A DNA stretch of 64,000 nucleotides, taken from Sordaria brevicollis. Taxonomy: Eukaryota > Ascomycota > Sordariomycetes > Sordariales > Sordariaceae. The DNA is taken from positions 868,001 through 932,000 of the forward strand of contig JAUTDP010000013.1 of assembly GCA_033439795.1 (NCBI GenBank), read 5' to 3'. Within the stretch, counting starts at the first letter, position 1, and each line of letters starts with the position of its first letter. The notes below the pieces were generated by a model. That model had not been told where the DNA came from. It saw nothing but the letters and a program-made list of their open reading frames with translations, and did no database searches. The translations under genes were made by a program, and so were the position numbers. This document shows positions 21,811 to 34,727 of this stretch, piece after piece.

Positions 21811-21995
21811 ACTACCTTGAAAGAAGATGTAGTGTAGGCACGGGCAAGCAAAAAGATATCCTAGATGTCACAGGATTACCATGTGTTATACCTATACACT
21901 GCACTCACCGCTGTACTGGCGCCCAAATCCCTATTGCGGCCATTTCTAAGTATAGCTCCATACTATAGCACAATATAGCCTAGATTTAGTCACCT
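21811..21995. other. ILV1 downstream region at the compartment border
   Basis: Likely the ILV1 3' untranslated region. Base composition drops towards AT within this stretch. The first transposon footprint starts at 21996 as a target-site copy. Confidence 0.5.
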
Positions 21996-22006
21996 ACAAT
22001 TACGTA

Positions 22007-22253
22007 AGTAAGAATCTTATTCCCTAGCTAAATTTATAGCGCCAATATGGCATGGGGTCCATCTCCGATTCCCCGTAGGATGAAACCGTAGGCGTTAAGC
22101 GCCCCGGACAAAAACCCCGGCTACAATTCCCGGCGCGGACTTATCTGCGCCGCTTCTTCGGCGTTTTACGATCGCGGTGTACACCCACCGCCAATGCGAT
22201 TGACATCCGTCTCATCCCTTCTATTTACCGTTGCGTTAGAACATTAAACCGTT
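22007..22253 (-). mobile_element. 5'-truncated LINE 3' end, not RIP-mutated
   Basis: The 247 bases match the 3' ends of LINE-1 (about 33600-33833, opposite strand) and LINE-2 (41230-41490), including the block around CTCCGATTCCCCGTAGGAT. Flanking copies of ACAATTACGTA at 21996-22006 and 22254-22264 form an exact 11-base target duplication, and the 3' end runs into TTAC units, as in the long copies. It retains CA and TG dinucleotides that are TA in the long copies. Confidence 0.85.
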
Positions 22254-22946
22254 ACAATTACGTATATATTATAGTACTTGCTAAAAAATACTGTCCCTAC
22301 CCTCTACTTTTCGTTTGTATTAACCCTTGGCCCGACTTTTTTTTTTATATTAATTTTTTTTTTTTTTTTTTTCAAATTTTAGCAACTTTGTATCACAGTC
22401 TAGGACGGCACCGTTGGGGGTAGGTTAAAATATACGTTATTGCACAAAAAAGAGGAAGTAGGAAGTATACGTAGAAGACTAAATAGATATATAAGCGTAA
22501 GGTTATGCCCTAATCTATCCGTGCTTATATAATACTGTACGTAATTATAGGTAATTAAATTTAGGTATTATAGGTATAACCTACTCTTATATAGAAGTGG
22601 TTGTATTATATACATTGTAACGATATAAGTCTAGCGACTATAGTGCCGGGTCCCTATAACTAGGGTATTGGGACGCACGGACTATTCGTTATATTAAACT
22701 TTAGCCTTTAGTTAGTAGAATAGACTTAGCGACCGTTTAATAGGATTTAATAAGGTTATCGCGACTTAGCGACCGTTTAATAGGTACGCAATCGCTAATA
22801 ACCTTTTACATATTATTAGGTAGTTTAATATAAGATTAAACCTCTATACCCAGATTCTAACCTTCTATTCTTTCCTTCTTCAATTTTAATTATTTATTTA
22901 AATTATATATATTTACCGTATTACATTATTATACGCCTATATATAA

Positions 22947-23115
22947 GGGGGATAGTAGAATATAGCATGGATATTGGGCCCAATGAATTAATAAGGTTCT
23001 ACGAAGAGAAAAGGGGGAAAAGCCGCACTATAAAGCGGGGTCGCAGACTTTATCCTTTTAAAGGGGGTTGTAAGCACGTAAGTAACTCTATAGGGTCAGT
23101 GCGTGCCGACCGAGC
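22947..23115 (-). repeat. Antisense LTR-like fragment related to the gypsy-3 LTR
   Basis: Read on the minus strand it parallels the gypsy-3 leader at about 57850-57970: a TTTAAAAGGATA block, then a pyrimidine-rich tract, CTCTTCGTAGAACCTTAT, then a run ending in CTACTATCCCCC. Spacing and order agree but identity is partial, so it may be a solo LTR or relic of a related family. The plus-strand frame at 22967-23173 is a by-product. Confidence 0.4.
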
Positions 23116-23350
23116 CTTAAGGACAACTTTAATACGTACCGCTCGAATTATAAGGATAATTATAAGGAGATAATTAAATTATAGAGCCTAATATAACCTC
23201 TTAGGTAATAGCTTTACGAGGGCTGCCGCCCCCGTACCCCCGCAAAATTTGCCTTCGGCAAATTTTATACAGGTGGGCAGAAATTTACTTGAAGCGGAGC
23301 TTAATATTTACTTCCTCCATTTTTTTTATTATATTTTTATTACTTCTCTT

Positions 23351-23571
<221 letters not shown>

Positions 23572-24327
23572 ATTTACTACCCCTCCGCCCCCCCCCCCCC
23601 CCCCCCCACCCCCCCGGCGGCCAAATTTATTTCTATTTTTTTTTAAGTGCCGGGTAGGCGAGAAGGTTTGGGGACAGCGAAATTTTTCGAAAATTTGCCA
23701 AATTCTATCCGTCGGTTTTTTTTTTTTCAAAGTCGTTTTTCTCGGCCGGTAAGCTAGCTACGGTCACGTAAGTGGTACCATTATACTCGTCTCGGCTTAT
23801 TTATTATTTTGGTACCCACTTTGTCTTAATAGGACCTACTTTTGAATACCAAGCCTTAAGCGAGGCGTTAAACGCTAAGCGAACTTGGCGAATAGGGATG
23901 GGGAGTCTAATTTAGCTAATTCCAATTCGAAAATTTTTTTCCAATTAATTATAGGTCGCGAAATCGCAGGTAAACTTCGGGAAGATTTATAGGGATTATT
24001 GCAAGGGGTTATAATATTATAGAAGAAGCTACGTTCAACGCTCGTATTTATTCAATACTTCTTATATTGAAGCTCCGCTTTAAATAATATTAACCCCTTC
24101 CTCTCCTTTTAATTATTATAATAACGGTCGCTATTTAATTATTATTTATAAATACCTTTTAAAATCCAATTTCCTAATTTAATTACGTACCCGTATTTTG
24201 GTTCTAATTTACGTAATTAATTATTTGTATACAATTAATTAACCTATACGCTAATTAACCGTTTATAGGCCTTCTTCCCGTCGTAAACCCGTTCTTTTTA
24301 TAAAATTTTTTATTTCCTATTACGAGC

Positions 24328-24634
24328 TATCACAAGCCTAACCGTAACTGTACGTAATTGGCATATTACCATCACGTATTTGTGCTCGTATAGTGGTCGC
24401 TTCCTAAGACGTACCATTATATTCGGGATAGTCCCGCCCGCACGGGATATTATATTACTACTCACCGCCTATACGGTTAAGGTTACCTAACCGCACGTAA
24501 TTAGTACATTCCCGTCGCGCCCTATAAAAGGCGGGCTTCCTACGTATACTTTCTTCCTTTTTTTCTTTCTTCCTCCGTACAATTATATATGTTTATATTT
24601 ATTATTTACCTTTATATTAATTATCCCTATAATA
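24328..24634 (+). repeat. gypsy-1 5' LTR
   Basis: The 307 bases align with 39012-39315. A TATA box lies in CCCTATAAAAGGCGGGC, followed by a pyrimidine tract. The left edge is preceded by CGAGC. Confidence 0.82.
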
Positions 24635-26865
24635 GTTAATTACACTTTTAAAATAATACGTTTACGTATAATTTTATTTTATTCAAAATAAATCGCTTAT
24701 TTCCCACTTACCGTATACGAATTATCGAACCGGTGTATTTCCTTTATTATTAAATCCCTTTATTTAATTGAATAAGGGAGGGTTTCTATATTTAATAGAT
24801 AAGAAGATTTACGACAATTAAACGATTCTAATTATACTATTCTTTATATTTTATAACGGCGATAACGACCTTATAATCTTTTCCCTTAATAATATATCGA
24901 ATATTTTTTTTAACGTTCTAACTTTTAATACTAATTTTATTAATTTTAATAACGCTACTATTTTAAAAGCTTTATATAATATTATTAATAATAATAATAG
25001 TTTAATTCTTAATATTAATATCGCCTACGCCGCCTTTTACGAATTTACTTCTAATAAAAATACTAAGGAGATCTTTATAAACTTTGGTAACGATAAGGAG
25101 CCCCGCTTTATCTTTTATAATTATTTCGACCGCGCTTCTTTAATTATTAGAAAAGCCGCCTTCGCATTTATCGCTTAATTATTCGGCCGTGCTTATTAAC
25201 GCTTTTATAACGATTATATATTTATCCGCGACCGGAATAATAATTTTATTAACTAATTTAATATAATTTTTATCGATTTTAGAAATTTCTAAACGTTGTA
25301 CGCTATTCTTTAAAAGGAATATTCCGATTTTAAAACTTAATATAATAAATTTAATATTTACACCGCCGCTATATTTTTTAACTTCGGTAATTTTAACCCT
25401 GCTATTTTGGGTATTAATAATATTTATAAATAAACGGTCGCCGACCCCCCCGTTTTTATTGTTTTTAAAAAAAACCCCGCTAAATATATTTATATTTTTT
25501 ATTCTTAGTATATAATTATTTAAACCTAATAAATTTACGACTTAATATTATTCTAAGACGAATATTAAAAGATTTTACGTATAATTATATTATTTAGCCC
25601 CGATTTTAAATTTAATATTAACGACTTTATCGAAATTATTATAATTAAGAATAATAAAGACGTTTAAGAATAGAAAACGGGCGCCGAATTTATATAATAT
25701 TTAATTAAATATTTCGAAATAATTAATATTAAATAGGATATTTAACGTTATTTAACCGAATATTATTAATTTAATAAGAATTTTACCGATTTCGAAATGG
25801 AATTAACGTTTTTAATAATTATTTATAATTTAATTAAAGTTTAAAAGGTCGAATATTTAAAGAATAAAGTCTCTAAGCGTATCCGTAACGTTGGCGCCTA
25901 TTATAAGCCTCCTGCTAATAACGTTTAGGATAAATAATTAGAGATATATTATAAAATCGCTTATATTTAAGACGATACCGATTATTGCGCTTATATAACC
26001 TATAATATTTTTAATAACGCCCCTAATAATAATATTAATATTAATTCCGGTAATAATTCTAACTCCGTTATTAATAGCTTTAATTCCGCTTCCAACTTTA
26101 ATAACCGTATTATTAATTAGGGCGGTAATAAAATAGATTTCGACGTTATTAATTTTATTGGTATTATTTATTTTAATATATTAGATTAGCGTATACGTAA
26201 TAACTTTTATCGTTGTTACGGCTAATCCGGCTATTTAATTAAAGATTACTTTCGTTCTATTAATTATAATCCTTAAGGCCCCGTTAATAAGAATAACTGT
26301 TATAATAGTAATTATAATCGTAATAAGAATAATAATAATAATAATAATAATAATACCGTTAATATTCGTAATATTAATACCCCCGCTATTAACCTAGTTC
26401 CCGCCCCGGCTATTAACCTAACTCCCGCCTAATCCGCCGAATAAATTATTAGCGGCGAATATTATAATAATTAGGGAACTGTTTAACCTTTATATATAAT
26501 TACGTATAGAAGCCCGAATTAATATTATTAAAAAAGTAAATTTTAGATTATAAGTTAAAGGATTTGGAGGAAATACGAATTTAATCTTTAAATAATTCTA
26601 TATTTTTAAATTTAATATTCTTATTATTTTATATATATACCGGATTATATAAAAATTATTGTATTATTTTAATAAATAGCGGTTATTCCGTTTACGCCTT
26701 TTTAAATTCTTTGTTTATAAAAAAGAATAACTTCCTACGTTTTAAACTTTTATAATTAAAGAAATTGGTCCTTATTAATAAAATTATTAAAAGTATTATT
26801 TTTAAAGGAGTTTGCGCCCGATTCCGTATTAATCTTTATATAAAGATTATTACCTTTTTCGTTTA

Positions 26866-29800
26866 AAATTGCTTTGGAACCGGAAACGCCGATTTCTAGT
26901 CGAAGAGCGCTCCAAAACGAAAACCGACAACGGGAATCGACTCAAAAGGGTCTTACGTCCTTTACGATATCCCGCGACGAATATAACGATAACGATATAT
27001 CGTTACTACCAATAATAATTAATAGCGGTAACCGTAAATTCGAAAATAGCGTCTATAACCCGTTCGTAAAATTTTTAATTTATAATAACCTTAATATAGC
27101 GCGCGCTACGAAAATTTCGGAAAAAATGTAAAAGGACGACGAAATTATAAAGAAATTTATCACTAAAGTGAATAAATTTTCGGATTATAACGCCGTTTCG
27201 TTCGAGGATTGTAATTAAATTCGTAAATTATTTAACGAATATACGAAAATCCTCGCGAAAAAAAGTAAGGCAATGCGCCCTAAAGTTAGTAAAGTTAATA
27301 ACGATTAAATTATTATTAAAAAGGATTTCGACGATTTAAAGAAGATAATCCTATAAAAATTATAAAAGAACGTTAAAAAAGCGTCGAAAATATAGGCCGG
27401 AATTATAAAGGACGTTTTTCCTAAAACCGGGTTTATCCCTTAATATATTATAATTATTACCCCCCCTTTAAAAATATTTTCCGTTAATTACAATTGTACC
27501 TTCTTTATTCGAGGTGTTATAATCGATATTTAATATTCGAAATGGATGAACGAAAAAATTAAAATTTAAATCGAAAAGATATTTCGCGATTTAAAAATTA
27601 ATACCCCTAATATTATATAAACCGCTATAAAATTATTTATAATTAGAAATTATAGAATTATATTTAATAATATTACGTATAAATAATATTAATAATATTA
27701 AATTTAGGTTAAAAAAATCTTTAGCGAAAAAGTATTTATATTTTTAAATATTATTATATTAGTCGCTAAGGGGTTCTTTTAAACGAATATCGCTAAATAT
27801 ATAAGGATAAAGGATATTATTTATAAAATATAATAAGCGAACCCGACCGCTTTTATTATTAAAATACGCTTATAGAAAAAAAGAATTAGCGAAGATAAGG
27901 GTTTCCTTATAATAGAAATTATAATTATAAAAGTAATTGAAATTCTCTATAAAGGATTCCTCCTTTAAAAGGGTGGCGCGTATATTTACGAATTATTTAC
28001 TTCTTCGGCTAATATTTAATAATATTTTATTTATTAAGGTATAAAATATTTAGAAAAGTTTTATTATAACGTTAACGTTTATAAACGCTATAGTAAAGAT
28101 GAATATAATAAGGACCGTTTTAAAAAAGCGAATTACCTATTTAACGAAAATAAATTGTTAATTTTTTACGCTTTGTATAGAAAATACGGGTATTATACCT
28201 TCGAAAAGAAGGTATACCCTATTTTTAAGAAAGTTATTACGAAAGCTATTATAAAATACATTAAAAGGCTATATTTATTTATATACCGGAAGGATTTTAA
28301 AAAAAATATTATATTAAAACCGGTGGTAGTAAAGGATAATAAGGATATTAATCTCTTTAACGCCCCTTTTACCGCCCGTATTATTATTATTTATAAAAGG
28401 GAATTTAAAAGCGGAAATAAAAGCTATATTTATAAATAAATTAATAAACCTTTTATTAAATTAAAATTAACGGTTAAAAGTTTAATAAATGCGTTTACGA
28501 ATTTTTAGGGCTTAGGTATTCGGAATAGTATTAGTTTAATTACTACCGTTAAATCGGTTATTTAGAAGGAAAAAATTCCCGTTCTTATTCTACCCGCGGG
28601 GTTAAAAGATATTCCTTTATAAAGTAATTAATAATTTAATTAAAAATATTCTATTAGAATATAAGGAAATTATATAAAAGAGGGAAATTATTATTCGAAT
28701 AGGAAGAAATTTATAATATTATAGTAATTTAAAAGCCGGGTAAGAATTTAAACGAAGATATTTATCGTTTATAGGGTAATAAGTATATTAGGGTAGATTA
28801 TTTAGAAAAGGGGAAGGCGGTTATTTATATAAATAAAAAATAGAATTTTAAGGATTTAAATTTCCGTATTGGAAAAAATTAGGCTTCTATAACGTTTAAA
28901 AATTTAAAGGAGTTATTAATTATTTATTTAATTTATTCTCCTATTAAAACGTATAAAATATTAGAATACGAATAAAGGTTTCCCCTTTTCGAATTCTTCG
29001 AAGAGAAACCCCCGGTAAAATATTAAATTATAACCGTCGGAGATTTTAATTTCTATTATCCCGATTAAAATTTAAAGAATAAAATTAGTCCGAAAATTAA
29101 AAAATTCTTTATATAAGTATAATAATAATATATACGGTTCGTTACCTTTAAAAGGGAGCCGATTCGTATAAATAACGTAATATAAAAAAAGAAAAATAGA
29201 ATAATTAATTACATATAAATAATATTAAAAGTTGAAATTAAATATTAAAAGGCGTAATAATACGAATAAACCGGTTTAAATTATTATTTTTAAGAAATTT
29301 AGGTTTATACCGGAAGAAAGGTTAAAAAAGCGGAAGTAAAAGAAAATTATAATTAGAATTTAATAAATATAGAAAAAGTACGAAAAGCGGCGTTATAATA
29401 GATTTCGGTCCTAATGAAGATTAATACGAAAGAGGAATTAAAATTTATATTTAATAAATTTAATAGAGAATTTATAAATATAATAAAAAAATTCGTCCTA
29501 TATTAAAAAAAAAATCGAAGGAAAAGAGCGAAATAATAAACGCTAAAATATAAAATAGCGACGAAAAATGCGAAATAGAAGTAATAAAAATAGTATAAGG
29601 AAAGGATATTTTTGAATTAAGTAAAATTCGTAAAAATATCGATAAAAAAAAGAAGGATTAATATAAAAATTTAATAAATAATATAACGAAAAGGTATTAA
29701 AAGGGCGTTGAAGAATTTAAATAAATTTTAAACCCTCGAAAAATAGGCCCGTACTTAAAGCTATTTATTAATAAACCCGCCCAAATTTTTAATTTTTAAA

Positions 29801-32800
29801 TAATATAAGGGAGTAGAAGAAATTAAAGATTATAATAGTAAAGCGAATATTTTCGTTAAGCGTTTTTTCCCGAAAGTAAACGTTTTTACGGATTATTTAT
29901 TTAATTAAACCCTTCCTTTAAATATTGGCGATTCGTTATTTATTAACGAATTAATTACCGAAGAAGATATTTAGGAAGTTTTATTTCGGATAATTCCGAA
30001 TAAAGTATTAAGTATCGATTAATATTCGAATAAATTTTTAAAAATTTATAAAGAATTATTCCGAAAAATTATAACCGTTTTCGTAATTACGAACTTTTAT
30101 TTTAAGTATTTCCTATAGCGGTTTAAAAACGCGAAAGTAATCGTTCTTAAAAAATTAGGAAAAACCGTTATATAATAAAAGTTAACCGGCGCGTAAAGGT
30201 TAATTTCACTATTAAATAACGTAGAGAAAATCTTCGAAATATTTATCGCTAAAAGGTTTATTTAAATTGTAAAAGAATTTAACCTCCTATTAAAAGGTTA
30301 AATAAGTAATTAAGTAGGTTATTCGACCGAATTTACTATCCGTATCGTTATAAATACTATATATACAATTTAAAAATTTAGAACCGTTATATTATTAATA
30401 CTCTTTAATTTTAAAAGCGTATTTAATAAAATTAATTATAAATAATTATTATATACCCTATAAGAAATGCAATTCTTATAATAGATTTTCGAATAAATAA
30501 TAAATTTCGTTAATAAATAAAAAGGTTCTTTCTTCTTTAACGATAAAATATCCGTTCTTTACGTTATAAAAATTAGAATACTTTAGGGCTCCCCCCTCTC
30601 TTTAATTTTTTTTATCCTCTTTATTACTTTATTATATTATAAATTAATTATAATTAAGAATATAATTATAATCGGCTTCGCTAACGATATTAATATTATT
30701 ACTGTAGCGAAGATTACCGAAGAGAATTATAGGATACTTTAAACGGTATAAAAAATTTATTCCGAATAAATAAAGGAAAGAAATATAGAATTCGAAACGA
30801 ATAAAACGGAATTAATATATTTTATACGGACGAAGGTATTAAGAACGGAGACTTTTTAATTTAGGGATATTATATTTCGATTAATAGAATCGATAAAATT
30901 CTTAAACGTTTAATTAAACTATAAATTTAATTATCGAACCTATACGGAGGCTATTAAGAAAAAAATAAAAATTTAAACGAATACGCTAACCCGGTTAATT
31001 ATAAAAATTTGGGGTTATTCCTTCGTTCGTACGAAAGAGATTTATATTAAATATATTCGAAGCGTAATTATATATAGAACTTTAACCTTCTATTAATTAA
31101 TAAAAATATATAATAAACCCCGAAGAATAATAATCGGATTAATTAAATATTAAATTAAATATTTAAAAATCGTTATTAAGGCGTATAAAGCTACGTTAGT
31201 ATAAAACTTTAAAACGGAAACCTTTTGCCTATTATTCGATTTTTATTTTAATAAATAGGTAAAGGTTTTCGAAGAGAAATTCGCCTATATAAATTAAATT
31301 AAATTCGTCCGAAGAATAATAATTTAAATAATTAATTATATTTAAATAAAATAAATAAAAGGTCGATTACTTATTAATAGATTAGAAAATAATACCGCTA
31401 AAATTAAATAAGTAGAAGAATAAATATTAATAAAAAACCTTATAGCGATTATAATAAAACTGCCCCTAATAACGAACGTACCTATTTAATTATTATAACC
31501 GCCGGAACTTTTAACCTTCGATCGAGAAATATAATTAAAGGATATTATAAAGAAAAAATAAATATCGCATTATAATTATTAATTAATAATAGCAATAATT
31601 AAATTAAATCGGCGGTATAAATTTATAATTATTAATTTTGATCCGAAATTTAATAATATTATAATAAAACGGTATATAATTAGTTAAAAAAAGAAGAAGC
31701 GGAAAAGAACCTAACCTTCGGAGGATAATAAAAATTATTATTTATTAACGAAAGCGAAGAACTCCCTCTTCGTCTAAGTAAAAATAGAGGTAATCGGCTT
31801 TAGAGCCTTCCTTTTCCAAAGGAGAATCCCCAATATTAATACCCCTATTTATTCGTATAAATTAAAATAAGAAACGTTCTATTATATTACGTTCGAATAT
31901 TTCCGAATAATAAATATATAATTCGTAATAACTAATTAATTATAAATGTAAAAATAATTCCAAATTTATTTAAATAATAGAATTAAGGCCGAAAGGATCT
32001 TATTATAGGTATTTCAATTAGAATAATTAAATAAATACTATTTAATAATTAAATTAAAAGAAGAGTAGCGAAACGAATTCGTTCGCTATTTTTAATTTTT
32101 TTTTCTTCTTTTTCTTTTACTTTTATTTATTAATACGTTAAAACGAAGATAGAAGAAAATTTCCATTTAATTAAAAATTTATCGGGCTATAAAAGCGACG
32201 ATTTATTTAATTATTACTTCTTTTTATAATTAATTAAAACCTTTAATATTTTATTATTATTAACGAGTAAATAATTCTATTTATTAAATTAACGAATATA
32301 TTAACGTATAATATTAATTACGAATTAATATTAAATAAGCCAATTATTATTAATAAGAATAGGACTAGTAAAATAAATAGCTAGCGAATTAATTTCTATC
32401 GGGGAACTACTATAGGAAGGTATATAAATACTATTACTATTTAGGGGAATTCTACTACTACTATTACGAAATAAACTACTATTACTACTATAGGGTAAAC
32501 TATTATTATTATTATAGGGGATACTACTTAAAAGAATATAACCGCCGATTAAATTATCTTTATTAGAAAAGAGGAATTCGTAATAACTTTTTTAAAGGTA
32601 ATTATTAACCGACTACTTTTTATAGCGAATAAATTACTTTAAAATATTAATAAAACCGTCGTTAATAAGGCGAAGGCGAATTACGCCGGTAAATTTTTTA
32701 ATAACGATATAAAAGCGGATAAAATAGTCGTAGAATTTATTATTAATCGGATTTTTATTAACGACCTTTTTTTAAAAAATATTATAAAGATCGTAGAAAC

Positions 32801-33833
32801 CGCGAAATATATCGATTATATAATACGAAACCGTTAAAATATATTAGGTAATTTAATTAAATTTATTTAAGGACGAATTAGAATAAAAAATATTAATAAT
32901 ATAAAAAATAGCAATTTATTCGGGTAATTAGGGATATAGTAAATCGATTTAGCGATAGCCTTTATATAAATATCGTAATTAAGGATGGCCGGGAAAGAAA
33001 GAAGGGCTTTAATTAATTAAAGGGTATAAGCGAAATATAAAGGAATACGGATATAATTTCGGAAAAATTAATATAAAAATAAAACGTAATAAAAAGAGGA
33101 TTTACCCTTTTTTTAATATATAAAAGAATTTATTATTAATAAAGCGTTTAATAATATATTCGAAATTAATTTTAATATTAATATTAATTATACTAAATAT
33201 AAGGGTTAGCGAAAAAAGGTAAAAGGGAAACGAATTTTTACCTTTATCCTCGTCGGAGGTTTCTATTATCTTATAGAGCGCTTTAACGTATTTTTAATAG
33301 GGAATAATTATTTCGAATCGATTATTATTATTATTAAAGGAAGGAAAAGTTTAAAAAGGCCTAGGGGATAAAAGGTTTTTATATTTAAAGGAGGGAAGTC
33401 TTTATATTAATATAAACCGTAATAGAAACGTAATTATTATAAAGGGAGGAAAAGGATAGAAAGAATAAAAGAAAATTTAATAATTAAGAAATTTAATAAT
33501 AATTAGAAAGGTAAATAAATAAGGGAATAGAAAGCGGAAGGTAATAGTAAATAAGGGGACGGGATAGTAAATTAAAAAGGCGGAACGGTTTAATATTCTT
33601 ATACAACGGTAAATAGAAGGGATAAGACGGATATTAATTATATTGGCGGTAAGTATATACCGCGATTGTAAAACGCTGAAAAAATGGCGTAGATAAGTCT
33701 ACGCCGGGAATTATAGCCGGGGTTTTTATCCGGGGCGTTTAATATTTATAGTTTTATCCTACGGAGAATCGGAGATAGACCTTATACTATATTGGCGCTA
33801 TAGATTTAATTAGGGAATAAGAATTTTACTTAC
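26866..33833 (+). mobile_element. LINE-1, near-full-length Tad-type non-LTR element
   Basis: A 6,968-base insertion in the gypsy-1 protease region, bounded by exact 16-base copies of TTACCTTTTTCGTTTA (26850-26865 and 33834-33849). The 3' end is made of TTAC units. From 5' to 3': an ORF1-like start at 26874 (MEPETPISSRRALQNENRQR), an endonuclease with GDFN at 29039-29050, reverse transcriptase with a GSPLS box at about 30587-30601 and GFANDI (FADD type) at 30674-30691, then a 3' region (about 32330-33600) with a Tyr-rich frame. Many TAA/TAG stops; dead. The Tad/Jockey-like assignment rests on domain order and the 3' repeats. Confidence 0.85.
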
Positions 33834-34021
33834 TTACCTTTTTCGTTTATAATATTTTTAAGAATTACCCTATTATTTTCGGCTTTTTATAAATATAATA
33901 TTATTAATTTAAAATTAATTATAATAATTATACTATCCGTTTTACTTAATACCGTAGCCGCTACTTTCCTTTAAATTTTTCTAATAAATAAATTACCGTA
34001 CTTAAAAGCTTTATTAATTAT

Positions 34022-34727
34022 TGAAACGCCCATCCTTCCGCAATTGAACGTGAAGCTGCGCCGGGCCCGCCCATCCCGAAACCCCGAAGTTCTCGAACGG
34101 AGGTCGTGCCATAGGCCCGCGCAGCGAACTTCAAGGAAGGAGCGGCGTTTCTGTCTATAACGGTTCGGACAGCAGAAAAATTGCGGAGTCGCTAAATAAA
34201 TCCCTACATGCCTAATCGGGGCATTCTGAGTGTAGCTAAAGTCGAGGCCCGAGCTTTTTTCAACGAAATGCTATTGAAAGGGCGATGCACCCTTCAAATT
34301 CAACGTCGCAAATGCCAAAATAGTACCGTTGTATTGGTCTCATTATTCCGGACAGAATGGTACCGGTTGCATCAAATTCCGACGAGCGGTTGTTGAGGAA
34401 TTGGAGAAAGAAGATCGGAAAAAGCATTGGCGCGGTGGTTTTGGCTCGGGAACGGCGAAATTGTTAGTGGACTTAGTGATTTTTCGAAGAAAAATCGCTA
34501 AGGTTTTCTCTAAAGCTTATAACCCTAACCCTAATAGTAAAAGGGGTACTAGAATGTAGAGCGGAAGAAGGCGAGTAAAATGCACCCCATTATAAATTTC
34601 TACACCCCCCGTAGGGGGTGTAAAACCGCTTTGAAAAAATTTGACGGATAGAAGAAAAAAAAATTCGAAAAAAAAATTCAGAAAAAATTCGAAAAAAATT
34701 CGAAAAAAATTCAAAATGGGCGTTTCA
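34022..34727. mobile_element. GC-normal island with short inverted ends, unknown type
   Basis: It interrupts the gypsy-1 protease-to-RT linker. The ends are TGAAACGCCCAT (34022-34033) and ATGGGCGTTTCA (34716-34727), a perfect 12-base inverted repeat. Unlike its surroundings it keeps CA and TG dinucleotides. It contains CCCTAACCCTAA (34523-34534), a perfect hairpin TACACCCCC...GGGGGTGTA (34601-34622) and an AAAAATTCG-type tandem array (34652-34713). I find no target duplication and no recognisable protein; frames at 34208-34396 and 34329-34559 have no known motifs. Confidence 0.5.

Noticed and set aside
22967..23173. 68-residue basic protein
   Set aside because: It overlaps an antisense LTR-like segment and has no family features.
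34523..34534. Internal telomere (CCCTAACCCTAA)
   Set aside because: Only two units are present; too short for a telomere or reliable interstitial array.
34208..34559. Coding genes in the GC-normal island
   Set aside because: Two short frames of 62 and 76 residues without motif, start context or intron support.
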